The notes below the pieces were generated by a model. That model saw nothing but the letters and a program-made list of their open reading frames with translations. It searched no databases and was not told where the DNA came from. Shown one piece after another: positions 8,942 to 17,081 of a stretch of 64,000 bases of DNA. The stretch comes from Winkia neuii subsp. neuii DSM 8576 (GTDB taxonomy: Bacteria; Actinomycetota; Actinomycetes; Actinomycetales; Actinomycetaceae): positions 89,381 through 153,380 of the forward strand of contig NZ_ATUW01000007.1 in assembly GCF_000420405.1 (NCBI RefSeq). The letters are read 5' to 3'. How positions within the stretch are numbered: the stretch's first letter is position 1; each line of letters opens with the position of its first letter. A program made the translations under genes and the position numbers.

Positions 8942-10155
8942 CGGTCTATCCGCACTATTGCACCCTCGCGCACTCCGGCCCCTTCGACTGCGCACATTCC
9001 TTGCATGCACTTGTTGCTAACAACTTTTGTTTTCGTAAATGTTTTGCCCTTTTGTAGCAAAATGTTCGCTGCCCCGTCTGCTCCGAAAGCTACAGCGCGT
9101 TGGGGAACAACTAGGGCTCCTTTTACGGGTTCGGATAAGTTGAGCGTTACGAGTACCGCATCGTTTCCGGCCCATTCTTCTGGGATGTCTGCTTCCGAGG
9201 GCGAAAACACGATTCGTGACATGTTCTGGGAGGTATCAGCGCCTTCTGGAGCATCGCCCTGTTCTGGGGCGGGCTCGGATTTATCTTTTTGTTCTTGGGT
9301 TTGAACCTGGGCAACTTTTACTCGCAGAGTTTTTCCTGATGCCTCAGCTTTTCCGGTCAGGCCGTTTTTTACCTTTACCCCCACAGCTGACGGGACAGTT
9401 GCCACCAAAGACATTTTCCCACCCGAGAGTTTCACTTTGGTGTTTTTCCCATCTACGCTAGTGCCCACATTTGGCAGATCCACTACTTTTGCAGGCAGCT
9501 TGTCCGAGACCACAACCTCGCTAGCAGGCAACACTACTTTACCGGCAGAAGGTGCTTTAGACTCGCTCTTTTTGCCCCTACCTGGATCTTTACCTTCTGC
9601 TTCGTTCTCTGGAGAGCTTTCCCCTATTTGGGCTTTAGAACCGGCCCTGCGGTACAGGCCTTTAATACAGGTTGCTGTGTAGGAGCCAAATGTTCCGTCC
9701 GCACGCACCTGGTAGCCTGCCGCATTTAACGCTTTTTGTACTAGCAGAACATCGTCTCCGCTCATGCCCTCGGATACATCGCGGTAGAGCGGAAAACTTC
9801 CGGCAAAGACAAATAGGGGGCGTCCATTTACCCAGACCAGCACGCTGCCAGAGGAGACGTTTTCCCCTTTTGCTGCCCCACTGCGCGTAATCACCCCACC
9901 GCCTTCACCAGCAGGTATGGGAAGATCAGTACTTTCAGCAAATTCGGCCTTGGCGTTAGCGGTAGTGGTCTCTGCCAAATCCTGTCGCACAATTTTGGCT
10001 GTGACCGCACGAGCCGCCGGGGGTTTGGCTTGCGCCTGCCGCTGGGTTGGAGATACTAAACGAGTTGCTAAAAACCAGGTTCCGCATACCAGAACCACCG
10101 CACCAACCACAACTAAAATTGCCACGTATTTGGAAGAACTAAATTGTTTCAGCAT
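8938..10155 (-). CDS. Exporter adaptor (MacA/HlyD-like) with a peptidoglycan-binding domain
   Basis: 405 residues with one N-terminal membrane helix (about 9-31) and the rest outside. A PG_binding_1-like segment (about 125-175, with VSEGMSGDDVLLVQKALNAA and ADGTFGSYT) is inserted into an adaptor scaffold, followed by an acidic/Lys linker, a beta-barrel-like part and a C-terminal segment ending in GAIVRIDR, as in HlyD/MacA adaptors. It overlaps the ABC gene by 4 bases and starts directly after the lipoprotein stop (TAA then ATG). A role linking the transporter to the cell wall is inferred from the domain; it has not been shown for this protein. Confidence 0.82.
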   Translation of the reverse strand: MLKQFSSSKYVAILVVVGAVVLVCGTWFLATRLVSPTQRQAQAKPPAARAVTAKIVRQDLAETTTANAKAEFAESTDLPIPAGEGGGVITRSGAAKGENVSSGSVLVWVNGRPLFVFAGSFPLYRDVSEGMSGDDVLLVQKALNAAGYQVRADGTFGSYTATCIKGLYRRAGSKAQIGESSPENEAEGKDPGRGKKSESKAPSAGKVVLPASEVVVSDKLPAKVVDLPNVGTSVDGKNTKVKLSGGKMSLVATVPSAVGVKVKNGLTGKAEASGKTLRVKVAQVQTQEQKDKSEPAPEQGDAPEGADTSQNMSRIVFSPSEADIPEEWAGNDAVLVTLNLSEPVKGALVVPQRAVAFGADGAANILLQKGKTFTKTKVVSNKCMQGMCAVEGAGVREGAIVRIDR

Positions 10156-11106
10156 TTATTTTTCGTATTCGTCAATCACTTGCAGCGCGCGCTTGCCTTT
10201 TTCTTCATCCTTCTTCAAGTCAGCATCCAAGTCTGCCTTATGCGCTTCCACGAACTTCTTGCGCAAATCCCATTCCGCCTCATACAGATTGTGGATCCAT
10301 CCCGACTGCTCCCTACATTTGGCATCGTGAGTTGCCAGCTCAATTTCCTCTGAAGAAGGCTTCCCTGTTGGCGTCCACTGCGGCCACCTATCCAACAGGG
10401 CTTGAGGCAACATGGTGTCCGTTTGCCAGGGATAATCAGGCAAACCAGCTATACCCAAAGGCCGCATGCACTCGCGCCACTGCTTACCAGAGTCAACCAG
10501 CGCCGGCACCGAGGCATAATCCACATGCAGCCGATTGAGCTGGGATCCTACACTATCCAGATCTGGCTCTATTTCATCTAATTCTTTAGGCTCTTCTGTC
10601 GGCTCATTCGGATCCGCCAGACGCTCCCTAGTCTTGTCTAGACACTTGTCGCGCGCATCCAGGAAATCCTTGCTCTTATTCGCATAAAGGCCGCCCTCTC
10701 CGGCCTCATGTATCGCCTCTTCTGCAGTGTTGCGCGGATCCGGAGCGAACCTATAGCCGTACTTCTTCGCTAACTGCACGTTAAAAATACTAGAAATCCC
10801 GTCCCCCGCCAATGTTTCGGGTTTAGGCGCAGATAAATCAGTAATTACGGGATCATCAAACCCCTTATCCTTCATACAACGCGAGGTTAGTAATTCCTGC
10901 GCAAGCATATCTAATTCACTCGCAGGAGCACCCAAATAAGGGTCCGTGGGTAACGTCCACCTACCCTCATCCTTTTTCACATCCGTAGAAATACGATAAT
11001 TTTTACTGCTCTCACTACCATTTGCATTTTTACTTGAGCCAGAACTACACCCAGATAGCGCAAGCCCTAAACAAATACAGAGAATTGCCGCCTTTATTGA
11101 ACGCAT
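10156..11106 (-). CDS. Putative lipoprotein of the exporter operon
   Basis: 316 residues with a lipoprotein signal (hydrophobic helix then lipobox LSGC, Cys20). The rest is charged and soluble, rich in Glu, Lys and Trp, with four later cysteines (CMKD, CLDK, ECMRP, KCREQ) that could pair outside the cell. No catalytic motif was recognised. It ends immediately before the adaptor start, so it is probably the first gene of a lipoprotein-adaptor-ABC operon and may be the substrate-capturing part. This type of accessory lipoprotein occurs beside actinobacterial MacAB-like systems, but the family is not identified with certainty. Confidence 0.75.
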   Translation of the reverse strand: MRSIKAAILCICLGLALSGCSSGSSKNANGSESSKNYRISTDVKKDEGRWTLPTDPYLGAPASELDMLAQELLTSRCMKDKGFDDPVITDLSAPKPETLAGDGISSIFNVQLAKKYGYRFAPDPRNTAEEAIHEAGEGGLYANKSKDFLDARDKCLDKTRERLADPNEPTEEPKELDEIEPDLDSVGSQLNRLHVDYASVPALVDSGKQWRECMRPLGIAGLPDYPWQTDTMLPQALLDRWPQWTPTGKPSSEEIELATHDAKCREQSGWIHNLYEAEWDLRKKFVEAHKADLDADLKKDEEKGKRALQVIDEYEK

Positions 11107-11131
11107 AAATACAAACCTAAATAAAGATAGC

Positions 11132-11161
11132 AGGTGGGCGCCACCATCATGACGCCCACCT
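11132..11161 (-). terminator. Hairpin between the peptidoglycan-binding gene and the lipoprotein operon
   Basis: AGGTGGGCG (11132-11140) pairs perfectly with CGCCCACCT (11153-11161) around a 12-base loop. Read on the minus strand it is followed by a loosely T-rich tract (CTGCTATCTTTATTT). It lies 10 bases after the end of the upstream gene, fitting a terminator or attenuator. Confidence 0.6.
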
Positions 11162-11170
11162 AATCAGCCA

Positions 11171-11647
11171 TTACTTCCAGCGCCCATTTCCGTAGAAATT
11201 ATGATGCCACAACATGCGAGACCCGGTCGCAGGCCCATAAACACCATCCGCCGCAAGCCCGTATATATTCTGAGTTCTACTAATAGCTCTTCTAACAGAA
11301 GGACCGTAATACCCATCAATAGATACATACGATATACGTTCCCCATATTTCAGCGAATATTGCAGGGCACGTACAGCATAATTATGGTTTATTTGATCCA
11401 CTTCTAAATAACAATTTACCGAGCCACCGTTCCTGGTAGCGGGAGCCCATACTTCACCTCCAACGGTGATTGGTTTACTGACTCTGCCCCAGCATTTACC
11501 TCTAGCACTTAACACCCGCTGAGAACTAATAGTAGACACGGACGTACTGGCAGTAGAGCTACTCATGGGACCTGCTGCTGCGGTAGCTGGCATCAGTGCC
11601 AGCAGTGAGACTGTTACTGCTAGTTGAAGAACTGTTTTTTTTGACAT
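11171..11647 (-). CDS. Small secreted peptidoglycan-binding-domain protein
   Basis: 158 residues from ATG 11647, chosen because GAGGGG lies about 8 bases upstream and a signal peptide follows (MSKKTVLQLAVTVSLLALMP, then ATAAAG). The mature part has two cysteines (GKCWGR and VNCYLE) and a PG_binding_1-like repeat: AVRALQYSLKYG, then IDGYYGPSVRRAIS and ADGVYGPATG, the usual xDGxYGPxT turns. It has no catalytic domain. It is the same type as many small actinobacterial wall-binding proteins and lies upstream of an exporter adaptor that carries the same fold, suggesting a shared cell-wall theme. Confidence 0.8.
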   Translation of the reverse strand: MSKKTVLQLAVTVSLLALMPATAAAGPMSSSTASTSVSTISSQRVLSARGKCWGRVSKPITVGGEVWAPATRNGGSVNCYLEVDQINHNYAVRALQYSLKYGERISYVSIDGYYGPSVRRAISRTQNIYGLAADGVYGPATGSRMLWHHNFYGNGRWK

Positions 11648-11701
11648 ACGAGGAACCCCTCTTATAGTCGATCCATGGAACGGCGCACCGTCGCGCCACA
11701 A

Positions 11702-12082
11702 CTGAGCCTACCATCACAGAAACCCTATTACTACGTTTTAGGGGTTAATTAGATATAAACATCAGATGTACGCTACATTATAGAAATCTAATTTTCTTTT
11801 AATCTTTCTCCCGCCGCCTACCCGTATCTCATCCCATGCCAACTACGCGTTAGCACGTCCAATACTTTGCGCGCACTAGAATTATCCATATGAGCTGCAA
11901 CAACACTCATCCACAACGGGAGGTTAATATGATTCCGATCCCAACTTTTCCATTAAAATATTTCATTTTATTTTAATAAATAATTCGGCAGAACGCTTAA
12001 CGCATAGCAGCTAGGTACAACAACGCCAAGGATAACCCTAAGCAAGCCAACTGCACCTAGCTGCTAACGTCCCGCAGAACTA
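11702..12082. other. AT-rich intergenic region of 381 bases
   Basis: No standard gene seen. It holds an AT-only hairpin (ATTAAAATA and TATTTTAAT around 8 bases, from about 11951), a 15-codon reading frame at 11929-11976 with a good GGGAGG ribosome binding site (MIPIPTFPLKYFILF), and the left part of a long inverted repeat (12005-12066). Confidence 0.6.
12005..12066. repeat. Perfect 12-bp inverted repeat with 38-base loop
   Basis: TAGCAGCTAGGT (12005-12016) and ACCTAGCTGCTA (12055-12066) are perfect inverse complements. The repeat lies just after the MFS gene stop on its coding strand, so it may work as a terminator, although no T-run follows. It could also be a scar of a small mobile element. 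Confidence 0.5.
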
Positions 12083-13345
12083 CTAGCTATTTTTGGTGCC
12101 AGAGACGCCCTCTTGCCTAAACGTCGGGTGCAGCAGACTCACCGAGAGGCCCAACCCCAACAGCACAACGCACACCGCTATCGGCATCCACGCTGTTACG
12201 CCATACAAGGCAGTTGACGCCACCGGCGCTAACACGTATGCGGCACCATTGTTAGCGTTGATAAGTCCGGCCACACTTCCCTGTTCGCGGGACTCCATCC
12301 GAAGTGTAGGCGCGGCGTTATACCCCGGCATGGCCAGCCCTGAACCGATCCCCACTAAAACGCACGCTACTACGAATACCCATAAATGTGTCGGATGAAT
12401 TAGCAGCGCCACCGCTACGAGAGAAATCGCAAGCCCTCTACGGAACAGCCGCACCGCACTCCAGCCCAATCTGGGCGCAACTACTGCTTGGGCAATAATC
12501 ATTACCACGCCCATTACCGTCATACACAATGCCGTATATCCGGCGGTTTCGCCTGCGCTCAGACGCAACGCGTCCTGTAACAAAAATCCGCACACTGTGG
12601 TCAACGTAGAAAATACCGTGAACATCAAAAATCCACATGCCAGAAAGGCGAAGATTCTGGCGTCAAAATAACTAACTTTGGCCGGTTTACCAACCTGTCC
12701 CTTACCGTGAGTGGGTTTAAATGTTGCAAGTAACACCACTACTGCCACCGCAATCATGGCCGGCATCACCACCAAAGGCAACATAAATCCCCCGAAGGCC
12801 GCTAAGCTCCCGCCAACTAGTGCCCCCAAGATCGTGGCAAAGCCTTGAGCCGCTCCAAGCATACCTACACCTTTGACGCGCTGAGCCTCGCTGTACGTAT
12901 GAGTGACAATGTAGGTCTGGGCGGCCGGAGTAATCGCAGCGATTGAACCGCCATAGAAAAACCCTCTAGTAAGCACTACCCCAGCAACTAGAGCGCCCCC
13001 CGTAAGCACACCTTTTAATCCGAACCAAGCCACCACAGCGAAACCCGACAGTGACACGGCTGCACCGGCCATACCCGCAACCAAAATTGAGCGCGTTCCT
13101 CGCCTCAGAGAAATCCTCCCCCAAGCTGTAGAGGTAAGCGCGAGCACGATTGCGGCCAATGAGATCGTTGCCCCGATATGCCACTCTTTGAGCCCAATTT
13201 CGCGCGAGAGCGGCGCGATTATCGGATTTAGAATCATTTGCCCCATATACGCCAGCAATGTCGCCATAAAAAGCGGCAAAATGCCGGGGATGCGGTTTGC
13301 ACCTTCCGCACCCCTTTGTTTGACCTGCGCGGTTGCATCAGACAT
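12083..13345 (-). CDS. MFS drug-efflux-type transporter
   Basis: 420 residues, about 12 hydrophobic helices, with the MFS loop-2/3 feature WGRISLRRGTRSI after helix 2 and a central cytoplasmic loop (KPTHGKGQVGKPAKVSY). It is transcribed away from a TetR-family gene with a perfect palindrome in its promoter, the usual arrangement for an inducible multidrug or antibiotic pump. The substrate cannot be read from the sequence. The start is ATG 13345, with a purine-rich AGAAAGGAACCT upstream. Confidence 0.88.
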   Translation of the reverse strand: MSDATAQVKQRGAEGANRIPGILPLFMATLLAYMGQMILNPIIAPLSREIGLKEWHIGATISLAAIVLALTSTAWGRISLRRGTRSILVAGMAGAAVSLSGFAVVAWFGLKGVLTGGALVAGVVLTRGFFYGGSIAAITPAAQTYIVTHTYSEAQRVKGVGMLGAAQGFATILGALVGGSLAAFGGFMLPLVVMPAMIAVAVVVLLATFKPTHGKGQVGKPAKVSYFDARIFAFLACGFLMFTVFSTLTTVCGFLLQDALRLSAGETAGYTALCMTVMGVVMIIAQAVVAPRLGWSAVRLFRRGLAISLVAVALLIHPTHLWVFVVACVLVGIGSGLAMPGYNAAPTLRMESREQGSVAGLINANNGAAYVLAPVASTALYGVTAWMPIAVCVVLLGLGLSVSLLHPTFRQEGVSGTKNS

Positions 13346-13383
13346 GTAGGTTCCTTTCTAGAGACTGGAAATGAATGAACCAA

Positions 13384-13412
13384 ATACTAGAACAGTGTTC
13401 TAGTACTGTCAA
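13384..13412 (-). promoter_or_regulatory. MFS promoter with TetR operator in its spacer
   Basis: On the minus strand TTGACA (13412-13407) and TAGTAT (13389-13384) are separated by exactly 17 bases. A perfect 21-bp palindrome, arms TACTAGAACA and TGTTCTAGTA around G13395 (13385-13405), fills that spacer and overlaps the -10. Repressor binding there would block RNA polymerase directly. Between MFS and tetR starts there is no other comparable repeat. Confidence 0.85.
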
Positions 13413-13437
13413 CGTGCTGGCCCGCTATGCTGTTGTC

Positions 13438-14136
13438 ATGCGCGCTAAGACCGGAAACACAGGCAGACGAGTCGGCCTGAACCAAGAAAAAATACGCCGA
13501 GCGGCAAAAACTCTAACCCGCGAAAATGGGTTGGATAATTGGTCTATTCGCGATCTGGCAGTACAGCTAGAAGTTGCTCCTTCAGTGATATACCACTATT
13601 TCGCCAATAGAGACGCGGTAGTTGACGCCGTAATAGCTGATTTAGTTGCGTCCATTACCCTTCCTGACGAAAGCTTAGAGTGGAAGCAGTGGTTTATAGG
13701 TTTGGCTAAAAATGCTCGCCCAGTATTGCTGGAGCACCCGGGCGCAACCGAAAGGATGATGCGCGGCAATTTTAGCGCCGAAATGCTGCCGATTCTTGAA
13801 GCCTCCTTCAAAAAACTGCGCGAAGCAGGATTTCGCCGCCACATTGCTCAGGCTTACACAATGATCATCAATACAATTCTATGGATCATTGCAGCTCGTA
13901 ATCTGCGCAGCCACACCCGCGTGAGTGAACGGCATGACCTGGAGCGTACCGTGACCCAGATTCAACCTCTAGCTGCGAACTCTGAGGCACTAACCTACAT
14001 GCTCGATAACTACCTACTGCCCCTAACAAACCCTAAACACGAAGAACAGATAAGCCGGGAGTACTTCGACACCATGGTAAGAGCCCTTTTAGCAGGGCTG
14101 GAAAGCACCGTTTTACCCAAAGAAAAAGAAAAATAA
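13438..14136 (+). CDS. TetR-family transcriptional repressor
   Basis: 232 residues from ATG 13438. The N-terminal helix-turn-helix is clear (WSIRDLAVQLEVAPSVIYHY, then FANRDAVVDAV), and a C-terminal TetR_C-like ligand domain follows. An in-frame ATG at 13375 would put the operator inside the coding region, so the later start is preferred; a TATGCT element lies a few bases upstream, suggesting a leaderless or nearly leaderless transcript. It probably represses the divergent MFS pump, and perhaps itself, through the palindrome at 13385-13405. Confidence 0.87.
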   Translation: MRAKTGNTGRRVGLNQEKIRRAAKTLTRENGLDNWSIRDLAVQLEVAPSVIYHYFANRDAVVDAVIADLVASITLPDESLEWKQWFIGLAKNARPVLLEHPGATERMMRGNFSAEMLPILEASFKKLREAGFRRHIAQAYTMIINTILWIIAARNLRSHTRVSERHDLERTVTQIQPLAANSEALTYMLDNYLLPLTNPKHEEQISREYFDTMVRALLAGLESTVLPKEKEK

Positions 14137-14519
14137 TTCACCGCGCACTATCGCAGTAGTATCTCAGTGCAGCTGCATTGCGTTTAGCACTATTTACCGC
14201 CGTAAGAGTGGAGACAAAGACGTCGGAAATGATCAAAAGCCCAGCTTCTCTACAAGTCTCCCCGACTAGCGGTTTTAGTTATTTCTGGCGTGGATTTAGT
14301 AGAAGTCGTCGCCCGCAGCGCGGCAGCTTTTGCTTTCAAACCTCGGCTAGTTTTACTTTGGGGTCGACCTAGGGGTGCGATTTTGACCTTCCGTTAATGG
14401 GTATTGCCATAGGGGTGGAATTATCGGTGTTGAGTGGTGGTCAGATGAGGCGTCTATGCGCTTGCTGTTGCACTGACAAGCGTAATAAAATGTGAGTGCA
14501 GTTAACGGCTGGAGGAGAA
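14137..14519. other. Intergenic region before the toxin-antitoxin pair
   Basis: 383 bases with no supportable gene. A 64-codon open frame at 14178-14372 has no ribosome binding site and no recognisable features. Near the right end, GGAGGAG at about 14511-14517 serves the antitoxin gene. Confidence 0.5.
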
Positions 14520-14792
14520 ATGGCGTCAAGTAGTCTGACTATCCGTCTTGATAGTGGGTTGAAGGATGGGGCGGCAAATGTCGTGGAATCCTACGGGCTC
14601 GATCTATCGTCCGTCGTGCGGGCATTCTTCACGGAAATGGTGAATACCAACTCGATTCCTTTGTCTTTCGATTACAAGCGTCCAAATGAGGAGAGCCTTC
14701 AAGCTATCCGTGAGACTCAGGAAATGATTGCCTCAGGCGGCAGCGAAAGTTATGCGACTGGCCACGACCTCATCGAAGCAGCCTTGGCATGA
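14520..14792 (+). CDS. RelB/DinJ-family antitoxin
   Basis: 90 residues. The N-terminus SSLTIRLDSGLKDGAANVVE is a ribbon-helix-helix of the RelB/DinJ type, followed by SSVVRAFFTEMVNTNSIPL, typical of the family. The start is ATG 14520 behind a strong GGAGGAG. Its stop overlaps the toxin start by ATGA. It should neutralise the YafQ-like toxin and repress the pair's own promoter. Confidence 0.88.
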   Translation: MASSSLTIRLDSGLKDGAANVVESYGLDLSSVVRAFFTEMVNTNSIPLSFDYKRPNEESLQAIRETQEMIASGGSESYATGHDLIEAALA

Positions 14793-15094
14793 GCAGGCGC
14801 CTACAGGCGAAATTCACTTCGACATTCAGCAGAGACCTGAAAAAGAAAGCCACCAAACGGCAATGGGACCTTGCAGAACTGGAATCTGTTATCGACCTGG
14901 TTCTAGAGAACACACAGGAATCTATTGGAGTCCTAAAACGCAGGCATCGGATGCACAGGCTCTCTGGCGAATGGGATGGCAGCAACGAGTGTCACGTTGC
15001 GAATGCTGGCAACTGGTTAGTTATCTGGAAGACTGACGGCGAGTTTGCCTATTTTCAGCGAACCGGATCCCACGACGAACTGTTTCACCGGTAA
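14789..15094 (+). CDS. YafQ/RelE-family mRNA interferase toxin
   Basis: 101 residues, lysine- and arginine-rich. The C-terminal half follows E. coli YafQ closely in motif order: HRMHRLSGEWDG, CHVANAGNWLVIWK, then FQRTGSHDELF, where the last His matches the catalytic His of YafQ (RTGTHAALF). Such toxins cut mRNA on the ribosome. The gene is coupled to the antitoxin by a 4-base overlap. The pair lies between a drug pump and a tRNA gene, a common place for acquired DNA. Confidence 0.87.
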   Translation: MSRRLQAKFTSTFSRDLKKKATKRQWDLAELESVIDLVLENTQESIGVLKRRHRMHRLSGEWDGSNECHVANAGNWLVIWKTDGEFAYFQRTGSHDELFHR

Positions 15095-15380
15095 GTGGCG
15101 GTTCCAAGCGGGCAAAACTTGCCAAGTTCAAAACCGCCTACAAATAGCGAGATGACATGCCCATCTTCGAGTATATGAAATATACGTTTTTACGAGATAG
15201 TGTCTGTAACAAGGGGAAGTTCGATGGGCAATTCAAGCCAACTAATCATTCAAGTTATTGCCTAGCATGAGGCGAACGAGCACCAAAACGTTATTACCGC
15301 TATCGAAGTTGTTCCTGGATCTGAACGATCACGATGCTGTCGAGCTACGAGACGCCTACCTATCAAATCCAGCGTCTATG
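15095..15380. other. Intergenic region between toxin and tRNA-Thr, possible gene remnant
   Basis: About 286 bases. A short open frame on the + strand starts at 15268 (MRRTSTKTLLPLSKLFLDLN onwards) and runs into the antisense of the tRNA gene, ending near 15426. It has protein-like composition but no ribosome binding site, and may be the cut end of a former gene. Nothing else was recognised. Confidence 0.35.
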
Positions 15381-15456
15381 TGGAGCCACCTGCGGGAATC
15401 GAACCCGCGACCTATTCATTACGAGTGAATCGCTCTACCGACTGAGCTAAGGTGGC
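15381..15456 (-). tRNA. tRNA-Thr (CGT anticodon)
   Basis: On the minus strand the gene begins GCCACCT and ends AGGTGGC-T-CCA with a 7-bp acceptor stem and encoded CCA. The D-arm (AGCTCAGTCGGTAGAGC), anticodon arm ATTCA-CTCGTAA-TGAAT with anticodon CGT, and T-arm (GCGGG-TTCGAAT-CCCGC) all pair. It reads ACG codons. Confidence 0.95.
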
Positions 15457-15464
15457 GCAGCAGG

Positions 15465-15484
15465 AAAAAGCTTACCTAAGCTTT
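15465..15484 (-). terminator. Short hairpin before tRNA-Thr
   Basis: AAAGCTTA and TAAGCTTT (15467-15484) form an AT-rich stem, followed on the minus strand by a short T-run. It lies between the hydrolase operon end and the tRNA. The stem is weak, so it is only a possible terminator. Confidence 0.4.
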
Positions 15485-15518
15485 CACCTGCAAATCAAAC
15501 CAATGTGGCGCCAATCGC

Positions 15519-17078
15519 TCAGTCCAACTTACAGCTAACTTCTGTCTTCGGCTGTTCGCCCTCGATTAGGTAGCCTTCGACTGCCTTGCTAACACACTTC
15601 GAAATGCCCGTGTAACCACAATGGTTCCACGAATCCAGCGTTATCAGCGAAGAGCCAGGGATCTGCTTATGCAGCGACTGCGCAAACTTATACGGGGTAG
15701 CAGGATCATTCTTATTGCCAATCAGAACCACCTTGGGGACGCCCTCGAAAGTAGGTTCGGGGTTGCCGGCAGGCTTTATTGGGGAAGCCTGCGCCGCGTA
15801 GGGCCCGTACTTGAACGTTGCGCCAATGATCGGGGCGACTTGGTCGAGCTTTTTCGCCTGCTGATCCCACTGCTGCGGATCGCCAACTATTGGGTAATCC
15901 AACTGGTTGATTACGCTCATGGCATCAAACGAATTGTCGGCATACTTGCCATCCGAATGCCTTGAAGCATAAAAATCAGCCAAGTACTGCAGCTGAGTCC
16001 CGTCGTGCAACCTAATGGCTCTGTCTAAAGCATCAACCAAAGTTGGCCACGACTCATAGTTGTACAGCGGCGCAACCGTGCCCTCAACTGCCAACGACTG
16101 AGTCAACGGACGATCAGCCTGGGCTGTGCGCAGCGGATTGCCACGCAAGGATTTCAAAAAAGAGTCAATCTCTTTTAGACGCCCCTTAGCGTTCTTCGAC
16201 TTCAAAGGGCAATTGGCATAATCGCCGCACTCATCAGCGAATTTAGCCAACGACTTCTCGAAATGCTCAGCCTGCCCCAACGACAAATCAGCCATGTCCG
16301 CCTTCGGGTCCACTACCCCGTCAAGCACCATGCGCCCTGCCTGCTTGGGGAACTCGCCCAGGTAGGTAGAACCAAGCAGCGTGCCGTAAGAATAACCCAC
16401 GTAGTTGAGCTTCTTATCGCCTACCGCCGCCCGCATCACATCCAAATCTTTTGCCGCAGACAGGGTATCCATGTGCCGTACCAGGTCGGCATCTTTATCA
16501 AGGCATTGCTTGCCAAACTGGGCCGACTGCTCTTTAGCCTGCTGCTTATCTTTTTCTGGATCACCCGTAGGATCTTGTGAACGCCACTGATCCTTTTGCC
16601 CATCGGTAGAACAGCGGATGGGAGCTGAAGCCGCCACCCCGCGCGGATCAAAGCTGACCACGTCGTAGACCTTCTGCACAGGCCTACCGATAGCGCCATT
16701 CACGAGGCCTGAAAGGGACTCTACCCCAGACTGGCCAGGCCCGCCCGGATTAGTAAACAAAGAACCCTGCGGCCTAGACGAGTCCGCCTTCTTGCGTGCC
16801 ATCTGCAGCTGCAAAGTACGCCCAGCCGGGTTGGCATAGTCAAGCGGCACCTCGACCTTGCCGCACTCCAATTCCTTGTCCGTAGTAACAGACCGGTCGC
16901 ATTTTGCCCATTTGACGCGTTGATCGTAGAACTTCTGCAACTGCGGGTCGGGCGCAGATTGCTTTTGCTCCAGACGCTCCTGCCGGGAAGGCTGATCACT
17001 CTGCCCTAAACCGCATCCGCCTAAAAGGGCAGCCACGGCGAAACCAGCTGCTAGCAGTTTGCCGGTCCGTCTAACCAT
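15519..17078 (-). CDS. Lipoprotein alpha/beta hydrolase, TAP-like (tripeptidyl aminopeptidase family)
   Basis: 519 residues with a lipobox LLGGC (Cys22). It has the alpha/beta-hydrolase fold of actinobacterial SlpD/TAP and mycobacterial CaeA-like enzymes: oxyanion motif NPGGPG (110-115), nucleophile Ser230 in GYSYGT, a late Asp in NKNDPATP and His in SWNHCGY, with a TAP_C-like end. It probably releases amino acids or tripeptides, or cleaves esters, at the cell surface. It starts 3 bases after the holB stop, so it is the last gene of a tmk-holB-hydrolase operon, an order seen in other actinomycetes. Confidence 0.87.
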   Translation of the reverse strand: MVRRTGKLLAAGFAVAALLGGCGLGQSDQPSRQERLEQKQSAPDPQLQKFYDQRVKWAKCDRSVTTDKELECGKVEVPLDYANPAGRTLQLQMARKKADSSRPQGSLFTNPGGPGQSGVESLSGLVNGAIGRPVQKVYDVVSFDPRGVAASAPIRCSTDGQKDQWRSQDPTGDPEKDKQQAKEQSAQFGKQCLDKDADLVRHMDTLSAAKDLDVMRAAVGDKKLNYVGYSYGTLLGSTYLGEFPKQAGRMVLDGVVDPKADMADLSLGQAEHFEKSLAKFADECGDYANCPLKSKNAKGRLKEIDSFLKSLRGNPLRTAQADRPLTQSLAVEGTVAPLYNYESWPTLVDALDRAIRLHDGTQLQYLADFYASRHSDGKYADNSFDAMSVINQLDYPIVGDPQQWDQQAKKLDQVAPIIGATFKYGPYAAQASPIKPAGNPEPTFEGVPKVVLIGNKNDPATPYKFAQSLHKQIPGSSLITLDSWNHCGYTGISKCVSKAVEGYLIEGEQPKTEVSCKLD

Positions 17079-17081
17079 TAG

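Noticed and set aside
7043..9010. Longer start of the MacB-like gene at 9010
   Set aside because: The extra 23 residues are Arg-rich and lie inside the adaptor gene; ATG 8941 with ATGA overlap is the better start.
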